A DNA stretch of 64,000 nucleotides from Dyella_B jejuensis. GTDB lineage: Bacteria; Pseudomonadota; Gammaproteobacteria; Xanthomonadales; Rhodanobacteraceae. A program made the position numbers and the translations under genes. How positions within the stretch are numbered: the first letter of the stretch is position 1; the number at the start of each line of letters is the position of its first letter. Of this stretch, positions 43,466-51,832 are shown piece by piece. The stretch lies in assembly GCF_044904675.1 (NCBI RefSeq), contig NZ_JADIKJ010000015.1, positions 186,001 through 250,000 on the forward strand, read 5' to 3'. The notes beneath the pieces were generated by a model. The model ran no database searches. It was not told the origin of the DNA and saw nothing but the letters and a program-made list of their open reading frames with translations.

Positions 43466-43640
43466 CACCTCGATCCTCTCCTCACTCCTCAAACCCGAGC
43501 ACATCCGTGTGCTCTCCCCGCTTGCCCGCAGGGGAGAGGAGGAAAAGCGAGATGCTTTCGCAGTGGAGAAAAGCAGCGTGCTTGCGCGTTTGACGCCCTC
43601 TCCCCGCCGGGGAGAGGGCCGGGGTGAGTGGCAGCCGGCC
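43466..43640. repeat. REP-like palindromes in the gap after the YceI operon
   Basis: Two related palindromes lie here: one around 43467-43540 (CCTCACCTCGATCCTCTCC and GCAGGGGAGAGGAGG) and one at about 43600-43622 (CCCTCTCCCCGCCGGGGAGAGGG). They fill most of the 288-bp gap before the glutaredoxin-like gene. No other feature is seen. Confidence 0.75.
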
Positions 43641-43672
43641 CGGCTGCGCTCCGCGAGCGGTCGCACGCCTGG

Positions 43673-43915
43673 TTACTGCTCCGTCGGCTCCCCTATCCAG
43701 CGGGCCACGGCCGCGGCGTCGAACGGCCAATCCAGTTCCCGTCCATCGCGCAGGTCGCGCAATACCGGCACGCGCACGCCGTAGCGCTGCACGAGTTCCT
43801 GGCTGTCGTCGACCCAGATGCTGTCGAAATCCGGCGCACGCGCCTGCGCCAGCACCGCCAGGGCCTGGTCGCAAAGGTGGCAGTAGTCCCGCTGATAAAG
43901 AACAAACTCGGCCAT
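43673..43915 (-). CDS. Glutaredoxin-family thiol-disulfide protein
   Basis: The small thioredoxin-fold protein is 80 residues long. It starts FVLYQRDYCHLCDQALAVL with the redox motif CHLC at residues about 12-15, has the conserved cis-Pro in YGVRVPVLRD, and ends DAAAVARWIG. This matches the DUF836/glutaredoxin-like family. The start codon lies 76 bp from the divergent sdaA start. No partner gene is visible. Confidence 0.87.
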   Translation of the reverse strand: MAEFVLYQRDYCHLCDQALAVLAQARAPDFDSIWVDDSQELVQRYGVRVPVLRDLRDGRELDWPFDAAAVARWIGEPTEQ

Positions 43916-43991
43916 ACGGAGGCGAATACACTGCGGTCAGGTGGATGCCCGCGTAGAATAGCCAGTTCACTCCTGTCATCGCAGTGCATCC

Positions 43992-45374
43992 ATGGCTGTC
44001 AGCGCTTTCGATATTTTCAAGATCGGCATCGGTCCGTCCTCCTCCCATACGGTGGGGCCCATGCGTGCCGCGGCGCGTTTTGCCGAACGCTGGCTGGAAG
44101 AGAAGGGCGTGCTCGACCGGGTCGCGCGCGTGCGAGCGGAACTGTACGGATCGCTGGCGATGACCGGCCGCGGCCATGGCACCGACAAGGCCGTATTGCT
44201 CGGCTTCGAAGGCGAACACCCGGACAAGGTCGACCCCGACCGTATTCCCGAAATCCTCAAGCGTGTGCGCACCAGCCAGCGCATCCGCATCCTCGGCAGG
44301 CACGAGATCGATTTCGAGGAAAAACGCGACCTGATATTCAACAAACGCCAGAAGTTGCCGTTCCATACCAATGGCATGCGCTTCAGTGCCTATGACGCCG
44401 ACGGCAACGAGCTGGCCACGCGCGACTATTACTCGGTCGGCGGCGGTTTCGTGGTCAACCATGACGAGGCGGCGGAAGACCGCATCGTCGCCGACACCAC
44501 CGAACAACCCTACCCCTTCGCCAGCGGCGATCAGCTGCTGGCGCTGTGCGAACAGCACCAGCTGACGATCGCGCAGCTGATGATGGAAAACGAGAAAGTG
44601 TGGCGCAGTGAGGCGGACATCCGCGCCGGCCTGCTGGCGGTCTGGAAGGCCATGCAGGGTTGCGTCGAACGCGGCTTGCGCTCGCCGGGGGTGCTGCCCG
44701 GCGGACTGAAAGTGACGCGGCGGGCGCCGGCCATGGCGGCCGAATTGCGTAACCAACCCGAAGCCGCGCTCAGGGACCCTCTCACCATCCTGGACTGGGT
44801 CAATCTCTATGCGCTGGCCGTCAACGAGGAAAACGCCGCGGGTGGACGGGTCGTGACCGCACCAACCAACGGCGCCGCCGGCATCGTTCCGGCCGTGATG
44901 CATTATTACCATCGCTTCTGCCCGAAGTCCGACGAGCATGGCTTGATCGATTTCCTGCTCACCGCTGCCGCGATCGGCATCCTCTACAAGGAGAACGCCT
45001 CCATTTCCGGCGCGGAAGTAGGCTGCCAGGGCGAAGTGGGCGTCGCCTGCTCGATGGCCGCTGGCGGGCTGACCGCCGCGCTTGGCGGCAGCGTCATGCA
45101 GATCGAGAATGCCGCCGAGATCGGCATGGAACACAACCTCGGCCTCACCTGCGATCCCATCGGCGGCCTGGTGCAGATTCCTTGCATCGAGCGCAACGCC
45201 ATGGGTTCGGTCAAGGCCATCAATGCCAGCCGCATGGCGTTGAAGAGTGACGGCAAGCATCGCGTGTCGCTCGACAAGGTGATCCGCACCATGCGCGACA
45301 CCGGTCGCGACATGAAGGATAAATACAAGGAAACATCGCGCGGCGGTCTGGCCGTGAATGTCATCGAGTGCTAA
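43992..45374 (+). CDS. sdaA: L-serine dehydratase (iron-sulfur dependent)
   Basis: This 460-residue enzyme converts L-serine to pyruvate and ammonia using a [4Fe-4S] cluster. Motifs are SSSHTVGPMRA near the N-terminus in the beta domain, then in the alpha domain APTNGAAGIVPAV, the cluster Cys in GCQGEVGVACSMAAG, and GLTCDPIGGLVQIPCIERNA. It is of the single-chain type with normal length. The ATG at 43992 starts the typical MAVSAFDIFKIGIGPSSSHT. A hairpin follows at 45388-45413. Confidence 0.96.
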   Translation: MAVSAFDIFKIGIGPSSSHTVGPMRAAARFAERWLEEKGVLDRVARVRAELYGSLAMTGRGHGTDKAVLLGFEGEHPDKVDPDRIPEILKRVRTSQRIRILGRHEIDFEEKRDLIFNKRQKLPFHTNGMRFSAYDADGNELATRDYYSVGGGFVVNHDEAAEDRIVADTTEQPYPFASGDQLLALCEQHQLTIAQLMMENEKVWRSEADIRAGLLAVWKAMQGCVERGLRSPGVLPGGLKVTRRAPAMAAELRNQPEAALRDPLTILDWVNLYALAVNEENAAGGRVVTAPTNGAAGIVPAVMHYYHRFCPKSDEHGLIDFLLTAAAIGILYKENASISGAEVGCQGEVGVACSMAAGGLTAALGGSVMQIENAAEIGMEHNLGLTCDPIGGLVQIPCIERNAMGSVKAINASRMALKSDGKHRVSLDKVIRTMRDTGRDMKDKYKETSRGGLAVNVIEC

Positions 45375-45387
45375 GGCTCGTGCTCTC

Positions 45388-45413
45388 GCATCCTTCTTTC
45401 CAGGAAAGGATGC
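45388..45413 (+). terminator. Hairpin downstream of sdaA
   Basis: The arms GCATCCTT (45388-45395) and AAGGATGC (45406-45413) pair perfectly. They sit inside a wider partly paired AGGCTC/GAGCCT frame that starts right at the stop. There is no clear T-run, so it is only a probable terminator between convergent genes. Confidence 0.5.
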
Positions 45414-45461
45414 AGGAGCCTCTACGCACATCCGGCCAGGGAGACATCCCGGCAAAAGCGC

Positions 45462-46757
45462 TCAGCGCGATCCTCGATCGAACACGATGCAGGCAATCGC
45501 ACCGTTGGCATCGGTGCGTGGACGGATGGAAACATCCCATCCGTAGAGTTCGCACAGGCGCCGCACGATGGCCAACCCCAGCCCTGCGCCGCTGCCGCCC
45601 GCGCCTTCGCCACGCACGCCACGCTGGAACAGGCGTTCGGCATCTTCCGGCTTGATGCCGGGACCGGTGTCGATCACTTCGATGCGTCCGTGCTCCACCT
45701 GCACGCTCACGCGGCCTTCCAGCGTGTACTTGATCGCGTTGCCGATCAGGTTGGTAAGCGCGACCGACAACACCGACGCAGGCGCATTCACGCTGACCGA
45801 ATCGCCCCGCAACAGCTCGATATCGACCGGTTTGTCGCGCAACTGCGGCCGCTGGCTTTCGATCACGTCGGCGGCCACCTTGGCCACGTCGGTGGTTTCG
45901 CCGCGCGTGGGGCCGCGACGTTCGGCGCGCGACAGCAACAGCAGCGCCTCGATCAGCTCGGTGGCCTGGCGCGAGGCGCGCTCGATGCGTTTGAGGCGCT
46001 CGCGCAGCTTGTCGGTGAGATCGGGCGAGCCTTGCAGCAATTCGGTCGTGCTGGCGATAACGGCCAGCGGCGTGCGCAATTCGTGGCTGACGTCGGAGTT
46101 GAATTCGCGGTCGCGCTCGACCATGGCGGTGAGGCGGGTGGAGTATTCATCCAGCGCCTGCGCGAGCTCGCCGACTTCGTCATCAGCAAAATGGGGAGCC
46201 AACGGTTCGGCACGCCCTGTCTTGCGGAAATCGCGCAGGCGCGTTGCCAACTCGCTAACCGGCTTGAGCACTTTGCGCGAAAGCCACAATCCGATAGCAA
46301 GCGACAGCAGGCTAAACAAGATGACCGCCGCAACCAGCGAGGTGATGAGTTGGCGTTTGCCCAGATCCTCACGGCTGATGTCGTAGCGAATAAATCCAAT
46401 GATGCCGTCTTTGCGACGTACCGCAAGCTTGTAATGCCTAGGATGACCACCAGCATCCGTTTCGTACATATCGTGGACGCCGGTATCAAGATTCTGCCAA
46501 GCAAGCGGCATCTTATAGATCGTGCGATCGCTCTTTATCCAGGCCTCGACCAACTCGGACGCAACAGGTTGGTTGGGATTGGCAATCGTCTTGTCGACCG
46601 CCTGATCGACGTCGCTTTGCAACGCCACTGCGACAAGCTGGTCTTCAACCTTGGCCCGCACATACAGCGAGGCCATGGCAAACAACGCACTCAGTCCGAA
46701 GCCGAACAGCGCGAAGGAGACGATAAGGCGGAACCGCAGCTTACGCCTGGACTGCAT
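45462..46757 (-). CDS. Sensor histidine kinase partnered with the OmpR-family regulator
   Basis: A 431-residue membrane kinase with two membrane segments (residues about 11-33 and about 137-160). Between them is a short periplasmic loop, and a HAMP-like linker follows the second. The H-box is SDVSHELRTPLAV. The ATPase domain has NLIGNAIKYT, DTGPGI and GSGAGLGLAI. It overlaps the response-regulator gene by 17 bases, so the pair is co-translated. The small periplasmic loop and the regulator's sequence recall the ColS/ColR pair of xanthomonads, which responds to metals and envelope stress, but this is not certain. Confidence 0.9.
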   Translation of the reverse strand: MQSRRKLRFRLIVSFALFGFGLSALFAMASLYVRAKVEDQLVAVALQSDVDQAVDKTIANPNQPVASELVEAWIKSDRTIYKMPLAWQNLDTGVHDMYETDAGGHPRHYKLAVRRKDGIIGFIRYDISREDLGKRQLITSLVAAVILFSLLSLAIGLWLSRKVLKPVSELATRLRDFRKTGRAEPLAPHFADDEVGELAQALDEYSTRLTAMVERDREFNSDVSHELRTPLAVIASTTELLQGSPDLTDKLRERLKRIERASRQATELIEALLLLSRAERRGPTRGETTDVAKVAADVIESQRPQLRDKPVDIELLRGDSVSVNAPASVLSVALTNLIGNAIKYTLEGRVSVQVEHGRIEVIDTGPGIKPEDAERLFQRGVRGEGAGGSGAGLGLAIVRRLCELYGWDVSIRPRTDANGAIACIVFDRGSR

Positions 46758-47427
46758 CCGGATCGACCATGCGGTAACCGATGCCGTGCCTGGTGTGAAT
46801 CAGCGCCTTGTCGAACGGCTTATCGATCGCGGCACGCAGACCGTGGATATGCACGCGCAGGCTGTCGCTGTCGGGCAATTCTTCGCCCCACACTTTCTGT
46901 TCCAGATCCTGGCGCGTGACGACCGAGGGGCTGGCTTCCATCAATGCCTGCAGCAGCTTCAGGCCGATCGGGTTGAGCTGGATCGACTTGCCTTCGCGGG
47001 TGACCGTGAGCGTATCCAGGTTGTAGGTAAGGTCGGCCACCTTCAGCACGCGGCTCTGCGGCCCCTTGCCGCGGCGCGCCAGCACTTCCAGGCGTGCGGC
47101 CAGCTCCTGCAGGGCGAACGGCTTGGTCATGTAATCGTCGGCACCGGACTCGAAGCCGGTGAGTTTCTGCTCCAGCGCATCACGCGCCGTCAGCATCAGT
47201 ACCGGGGTCTGCTTGTGGGCCTCGTGCCGCAGCTTGCGGGCGACATCCAGGCCATCCATGCCCGGCAGGGTCAGGTCCAGCACGATCACGTCGAAGTCGT
47301 GCACCACGGCCAGATGCAGCCCGGTGACGCCATCTCCGGCGAAATCCACTACGTGGCCCCGATCTTCCAGGTAATCGCCAATATTGGTGGCGATGTCGCT
47401 ATTGTCTTCAATCACCAGAACGCGCAT
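46741..47427 (-). CDS. OmpR-family response regulator (ColR-like)
   Basis: The DNA-binding response regulator has 228 residues. The receiver domain has MRVLVIEDNSDIATN with the acidic pocket, the phospho-acceptor Asp in VIVLDLTLPGMDG, and Lys in MTKPFALQEL. A winged-helix domain follows, with LLQALMEASPSVVTRQDLEQKVWGEE. GGAGAG precedes the ATG. It lies directly upstream of its kinase gene, with a 17-base overlap. The closest remembered relatives are ColR-type regulators, but symbol assignment would need alignment. Confidence 0.93.
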   Translation of the reverse strand: MRVLVIEDNSDIATNIGDYLEDRGHVVDFAGDGVTGLHLAVVHDFDVIVLDLTLPGMDGLDVARKLRHEAHKQTPVLMLTARDALEQKLTGFESGADDYMTKPFALQELAARLEVLARRGKGPQSRVLKVADLTYNLDTLTVTREGKSIQLNPIGLKLLQALMEASPSVVTRQDLEQKVWGEELPDSDSLRVHIHGLRAAIDKPFDKALIHTRHGIGYRMVDPDAVQA

Positions 47428-47540
47428 GCGTCTCTCCGCTACGCAGCCGGCGCACAGGCCGGAGGAGGTCCAAGCTTAACGAGTGCGCGCGGCAAATGTT
47501 AAGCGCCCTGCTGAACACCGTGGCCGGGTTCGCTCGAGGC

Positions 47541-47586
47541 AAAGAAAAAGCCCGGATGCCGCGACATGTGTCGCTACACCCGGGCT
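47541..47586 (-). terminator. Rho-independent terminator upstream of the response-regulator gene
   Basis: On the minus strand, arms AGCCCGG and CCGGGCT (47549-47555 and 47580-47586) enclose an inner perfect hairpin GCGACA/TGTCGC (47561-47574). They are followed by TTTTTCTTT. It ends transcription coming from the rimK side or from a small transcript in the gap. Confidence 0.75.
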
Positions 47587-47658
47587 GAAGCTACTGCCCC
47601 GATACCGTCGCCTGCTGTCACCGGACCTTGCGATTGAAGTGGCGAGCAAACAAACAGT
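47541..47658 (-). ncRNA. Candidate small RNA in the rimK-regulator gap
   Basis: On the minus strand a TATAAA box (47665-47670) lies about 118 bases before the strong terminator at 47541-47586. No gene fits between them, and the nearest open frame is weak. The spacing would give a transcript of about 115-120 nucleotides. The -35 box is poor: TTAACT, about 21 bases upstream. The alternative is that the terminator simply ends the rimB-rimK mRNA, though it lies about 300 bp after rimK. Nothing else is visible in 47428-47881. Confidence 0.3.
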
Positions 47659-47881
47659 GCAGCCTTTATAGGGGTGGGGGGGTTACGCGGCAGTTAACTT
47701 GCGCTCACTGGCAGGTTAATCCGGCGATATCACTCACGGATGACGCATGGGCGGTCCAGGGCTGTTGCTCGCCGGACAAGGATGAGCGAGTGCGTGTGCG
47801 GACGTACACGATCGATTGATGACGCCCCTGGCGGGCAAACTCGGGTGAGCGTTTCGCGAACAGTACGAGCAGGCCCCTCGG

Positions 47882-48775
47882 CTAATCGCGCCTGGCGGGC
47901 TTTCCTGCATGGCGCTCCAGGTGCTGGATGATGTGTTCGGACACGTTCACGCCCGAAGCCGCCTCGATGCCTTCCAGCCCTGGCGAGGCATTCACTTCCA
48001 GCACCAGCGGACCGCGCCGGGAACGCAGCAGGTCCACCCCGGCGATGCCCAGCCCCAGCGCTTGCGCGGCGTCCACCGCGATACGCTTCTCGGCCGCTGT
48101 CAGCTTGGCCGCCACCGCGGTGGCGCCGCGATGCAAGTTGGCACGAAATTCCCCGGGCAGCGCTTCGCGTTGCATGGCGGCAACCACCTGCTTGCCCACC
48201 ACGAAACAGCGCAGGTCACTGCCCTTGGCTTCGGCGATGAACTCCTGCACCAGGAAGTTGGCGTACAAGCCGCGGAAGGCTTCGACCACGCTCTGCGAAG
48301 CGCTGCGCTTTTCCGCCAGCACCACGCCCGTGCCCTGGCTGCCTTCGTTGAGCTTGATGACGTGCGGCGGGTCGCCGAGCATGTCCAGCACGTCGGTGGT
48401 GTCGTCCGGGTTGTCGCCGAATACCGTCACCGGCATGTCCAGGCCCTTGGCGGCAAGAATCTGCAGGCAGCGTAGCTTGTCGCGCGCGCGCAGCACGGCG
48501 TCGGAGGGGTTGGGCGTATACACGCCCATCATTTCCAGCTGCCGCAGCACCGCCGTGCCATAGAACGTACTCGAGGTGCCGATGCGCGGGATCGCCGCGT
48601 CGATATCGTGCAGCGCCTTGCCCTTGTAGCGAATCTCCACCTCGCCCGGCGCGATGCGCACATAGCAACGCAGCGGATCGAGCACGCGCACCACGTGGCC
48701 GCGCTCGCGCGCCACTTCCACCAGCCGCTGGGTCGAATACAGCCGCGTATTTCGCGAAAGGATGGCGATTTTCAT
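47882..48775 (-). CDS. rimK: RimK, ribosomal protein S6 modification (alpha-L-glutamate ligase) family
   Basis: An ATP-grasp ligase of 297 residues that adds glutamates to the C-terminus of ribosomal protein S6. It begins MKIAILSRNTRLYSTQRLVEVA. ATP-grasp elements include VIKLNEGSQGTGVVLAEKR, FLVQEFIAEAKGSDLRCFVVG, and the metal-binding end GPLVLEVNASPGLEGIE. The length is standard. It overlaps the upstream RimB-like protease gene by 4 bases, so the two are coupled. In Pseudomonas, RimK and RimB act together to tune ribosome composition; the same role is inferred here. Confidence 0.95.
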   Translation of the reverse strand: MKIAILSRNTRLYSTQRLVEVARERGHVVRVLDPLRCYVRIAPGEVEIRYKGKALHDIDAAIPRIGTSSTFYGTAVLRQLEMMGVYTPNPSDAVLRARDKLRCLQILAAKGLDMPVTVFGDNPDDTTDVLDMLGDPPHVIKLNEGSQGTGVVLAEKRSASQSVVEAFRGLYANFLVQEFIAEAKGSDLRCFVVGKQVVAAMQREALPGEFRANLHRGATAVAAKLTAAEKRIAVDAAQALGLGIAGVDLLRSRRGPLVLEVNASPGLEGIEAASGVNVSEHIIQHLERHAGKPARRD

Positions 48776-49227
48776 GACTTGTCCATCATCGTCGTGTGCG
48801 CGGGTCTGGGGAGGGTATAGGAAAGTGCGGGATTAACCGTGAAACGCCCGGCCAGCGCGGTGCGGCCCAGCAGCATGGGAAACAGCATGTGCCGGCGATC
48901 GGTCAGATTCATGTCAACCTCAAAACGCTCGCCGGCCAGCATGACCTGGGTGCGGATGAACCATCGCTCGCTGCGGCCGCCACCGGTGTCCATCACCACG
49001 CGACGATCACACGCCGGCGCTTCGCACTGCACGTGCCGCGCCGCGCGGCGGCCGAGCCCGACCATGAAGCGCAGCCAGGTATCGCCATCGCGCACGAACG
49101 TCTCCAACTCATCCACGTGCAACGAACTGGTGCGGGCACCGGTATCGAGCTTGGCCTTGAGCACAGGGATGCCGAACTGGGGCAACGCCAGCCGTTCCCG
49201 CCAACCGAGGGTAATCACGTCCGCCAT
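48772..49227 (-). CDS. RimB-like retropepsin-type protease (PF05618, 'ATP-dependent zinc protease')
   Basis: A 151-residue protein of the family annotated as ATP-dependent zinc protease, now viewed as a retropepsin-like aspartic protease. The key motif is LDTGARTSSLHV. Further family blocks are RWFIRTQVMLAGERFEVDMNLTDRRHMLFPMLLGRTAL. In Pseudomonas the RimB protein counteracts RimK by trimming glutamates from S6. The 4-base overlap with rimK supports a joint function. The tRNA-Gly gene lies just upstream on the same strand. Confidence 0.88.
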   Translation of the reverse strand: MADVITLGWRERLALPQFGIPVLKAKLDTGARTSSLHVDELETFVRDGDTWLRFMVGLGRRAARHVQCEAPACDRRVVMDTGGGRSERWFIRTQVMLAGERFEVDMNLTDRRHMLFPMLLGRTALAGRFTVNPALSYTLPRPAHTTMMDKS

Positions 49228-49284
49228 ATCAGCTCACGCTGTCGGGTTGGAAAATCTCGGTGGGGAACCGGAGGGATGGAAGCA

Positions 49285-49358
49285 TGGAGCGGGTGAAGGG
49301 AATCGAACCCTCGTCAGTAGCTTGGGAAGCTACAGCTCTACCATTGAGCTACACCCGC
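49285..49358 (-). tRNA. tRNA-Gly (anticodon CCC)
   Basis: On the minus strand a full cloverleaf is seen: acceptor GCGGGTG pairs with CACCCGC; D-loop TAGCTCAATGGTAGAGC; anticodon stem GTAGC/GCTAC with loop TTCCCAA, giving anticodon CCC; T-loop GGTTCGATTCC. The 3' CCA is encoded at 49285-49287. It lies about 58 bp upstream of rimB on the same strand. The 238 bp to the next gene on the right show no other feature. Confidence 0.97.
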
Positions 49359-49596
49359 TTTGCGTCCGGCGATGGTAACCGGCGGATGCGGCTTTTGGAA
49401 TCCTGGAGCGCGCACGTTCCAGGTTCGCTTGGCAACGCCCGGTGCTCTTCGATGGCGTTTTCCTGAACTGCCCGCGCCACCATGGCATGCGGCAGATGCC
49501 GCCATCACGCGCCGTGCGCATAATCGAGCTGCAACAGCTATCCACAGACGCCGACGAAAGCGCGACCGTCTCGCGCGCCACAGCACGGAGAGTCGC

Positions 49597-51522
49597 ATGC
49601 GTGCATTCGAATTTGCGGTTCCGTTCTCGCGCGGCTGGCGGTTGCTGTTTGCCGCCTTGCTGCTAGGAGCAGGCGCAGCCCATGCGCAAACGGATGCCGG
49701 CGATCCGCCGGCGCGGGTGGCGCGCGTGGCTTACGCGGCCGGTGATCTGGGGCTGATGCCCGCGGGCAGTACCGCGTGGAGCGCGGCCGATATCAACCGA
49801 CCGCTGACCAATGGCGACAAGCTGTCCAGCGGGCCGGATGCCAAGGCGGAACTGGACCTCGGCGGCGCGGCGCTGCGCATCGCCGGCGGCAGCGACCTGG
49901 GAGTGCTCAATCTCAATGAGCAGATCGGCCAGTTCGAGCTGACCCAAGGCACCTTGAACCTCAGCGTGCGCAACCTCGATCCGGGCGCCAGCTATGAAAT
50001 CGATACCCCGACCCTGGCGTTGGTGCTCAACCAGCCCGGCATTGTCCGGGTGGACGTGGACGGCGACGGCAATGCCACCTCGGTAACCGTATTCGACGGC
50101 GTCGCGACGGTCTACGGCGAGAACCATGCGCAGCGCGAGGTTTACAGCGGGCGCCATTACCAGTTCAACGATTCGGCATTGAACAACGTCGTGGTCGACG
50201 ACAGCGAAGGTGGCGATGCCTTCGATGTGTGGTGCAGCGGGCGCGATGCGCAGGAAGCAAACAGTGCCGGCGCTCAATACGTCTCGGACGACGTGGTTGG
50301 CAGTGACGACCTCGACAATTGGGGCAGCTGGGAGGAAGACGAAGACTACGGGGCTGTCTGGTACCCCGCCAATGTGGCGGTCGGCTGGGCGCCCTACCGG
50401 TTTGGCCATTGGGTATGGATCGCGCCCTGGGGCTGGACCTGGATCGATGATCTGCCCTGGGGTTTTGCGCCCTATCACTACGGACGCTGGGCATTCATGC
50501 ATAACCGTTGGGGCTGGATACCTGGTCCGCGCCGCATGCGCCCGGTCTATGCGCCAGCGCTGGTGGCCTTCGTCGGCAGCGGCAGGAGTGGCCCGGTCGG
50601 CTGGTTCCCGCTGGGGCCGCGCGATGTCTACAACCCGTGGTATCGCGCATCGCGCAACTATTACACCGGGGTGAACCTGTCCAACCTGGATGGCGGCCGT
50701 TACGGCGATCGTGGCGCACTGGCCACTGCCATCCATCATCAGTACGCCCTCTACCAGGGCGGGCGTCCGATACCGGCTTCGGCCTATACCTATCGTCATG
50801 CTGCCCATGCGTTGACAGCGGTCTCCGCACAAGCGTTTGCCAGCGCCCGCAACGTGCAGAGCAGCCAGGTGCATCTGAATGCGCAACAGATGGCCGCCGC
50901 CTCGGTGCTGGCGCCGGCCGCCTTGCAACGTCCGGCAGCGGCCAGCTTCGGCCGGCCGCGTGCCGTGAGTGCACGGCCGCTGCCCTCGGCTGCATTCAAT
51001 CGCACGGTGGTGGCGGTCGGGCGACCGGCAGCGGCGCTGGCCGCTACCGCTTCGGCCCGTGCCGGACGTCCGGCATCCCAGGTACGCATCCTGGATGCGC
51101 ACGTGAATGCGGCGCCCAGGGTCATCACCGGCGAAGGTTTCGCACGCCCTGCCACGCGGGGGGTGCCGGCTGCGTCGCGCCCGGCGGCACCGTCCCTGCC
51201 GCAGGTGCCGCACTTCGAGCAGGCCCAGCAGATCCGGCCCATCGAGCAGGCACCGCGCGCCCAGCCGCAGCCCTCCGTGCAAGAAGAGCAACAGCGTTTC
51301 GGCGCGGCCCAGCATTCACACGAGTACGTTCCTGAGCAGGCGCGTCCCTACGCGCCGATGCGCGAGCCCAATCCTTCTTACGAGCCGCAGCCACGCCAAT
51401 ACGGGATGCCACAGTACGCGCATCCCGAGCAAGCGCGCCCGCAGGAGTTCCATCCGTCGCAGAATGCGCCGCACCCGCGCGAAAGCGCGCCGGCGTCGCC
51501 ACGCAATGACAGTCAGCATTGA
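49597..51522 (+). CDS. Secreted FecR-like/DUF6600 protein with Pro/Gln-rich tail
   Basis: A protein of 641 residues that is exported (signal peptide LLFAALLLGAGAAHAQ). Residues about 40-200 form a FecR-like beta-helix domain (NGDKLSSGPDAKAELDLGG, TPTLALVLNQPGIVRVDVDGDG). Residues about 240-400 are Trp/Tyr-rich with WAPYRFGHWVWIAPWGWTWID, the pattern of DUF6600 proteins. The last about 240 residues are low-complexity Ala/Pro/Gln/Arg sequence. GGAGA precedes the ATG at 49597; earlier in-frame starts would extend into the tRNA region. The role is unknown, and cell-envelope localisation is likely. It stands alone. Confidence 0.8.
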   Translation: MRAFEFAVPFSRGWRLLFAALLLGAGAAHAQTDAGDPPARVARVAYAAGDLGLMPAGSTAWSAADINRPLTNGDKLSSGPDAKAELDLGGAALRIAGGSDLGVLNLNEQIGQFELTQGTLNLSVRNLDPGASYEIDTPTLALVLNQPGIVRVDVDGDGNATSVTVFDGVATVYGENHAQREVYSGRHYQFNDSALNNVVVDDSEGGDAFDVWCSGRDAQEANSAGAQYVSDDVVGSDDLDNWGSWEEDEDYGAVWYPANVAVGWAPYRFGHWVWIAPWGWTWIDDLPWGFAPYHYGRWAFMHNRWGWIPGPRRMRPVYAPALVAFVGSGRSGPVGWFPLGPRDVYNPWYRASRNYYTGVNLSNLDGGRYGDRGALATAIHHQYALYQGGRPIPASAYTYRHAAHALTAVSAQAFASARNVQSSQVHLNAQQMAAASVLAPAALQRPAAASFGRPRAVSARPLPSAAFNRTVVAVGRPAAALAATASARAGRPASQVRILDAHVNAAPRVITGEGFARPATRGVPAASRPAAPSLPQVPHFEQAQQIRPIEQAPRAQPQPSVQEEQQRFGAAQHSHEYVPEQARPYAPMREPNPSYEPQPRQYGMPQYAHPEQARPQEFHPSQNAPHPRESAPASPRNDSQH

Positions 51523-51589
51523 AGGGCGGTGGCCCGGCTACCGCACACCAGTGCGGCCATCGCCGGGGCGCTACCGCTAGAATGGGCGG

Positions 51590-51790
51590 ATGCAGATCAC
51601 TCTCAATGGCCATCCGCGCGACTGCGCAGACAGCATCACCGTTACCCAGTTGCTTCACGAAGCCGGCTACGCGGGTCGCCGCGTCGCGGTGGAAGTCAAT
51701 CATGAAATCGTGCCGCGCAGCCGGCACGAAAGCCATGCATTGCGCCAGGGCGATCGCGTGGAGATCGTCCACGCCATCGGTGGCGGCTGA
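51590..51790 (+). CDS. thiS: ThiS, sulfur carrier protein for thiamine biosynthesis
   Basis: The 66-residue ubiquitin-like protein carries sulfur as a C-terminal thiocarboxylate for making the thiazole ring. It begins MQITLNGHPRD and ends VHAIGGG with the required terminal Gly-Gly. The middle has the short beta-grasp pattern (TVTQLLHEAGYAGRRVAVEVNHEIVPR). thiG follows 43 bp downstream. No TPP riboswitch is recognisable in the 67 bp upstream. Confidence 0.94.
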   Translation: MQITLNGHPRDCADSITVTQLLHEAGYAGRRVAVEVNHEIVPRSRHESHALRQGDRVEIVHAIGGG

Positions 51791-51832
51791 TCTCATCGTC
51801 CATCCTCCCCGCGCCGCGCGCCTGGTACTCCC

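Noticed and set aside
51523..51589. TPP riboswitch upstream of thiS
   Set aside because: The gap is only 67 bp and lacks the conserved CUGAGA and related elements.
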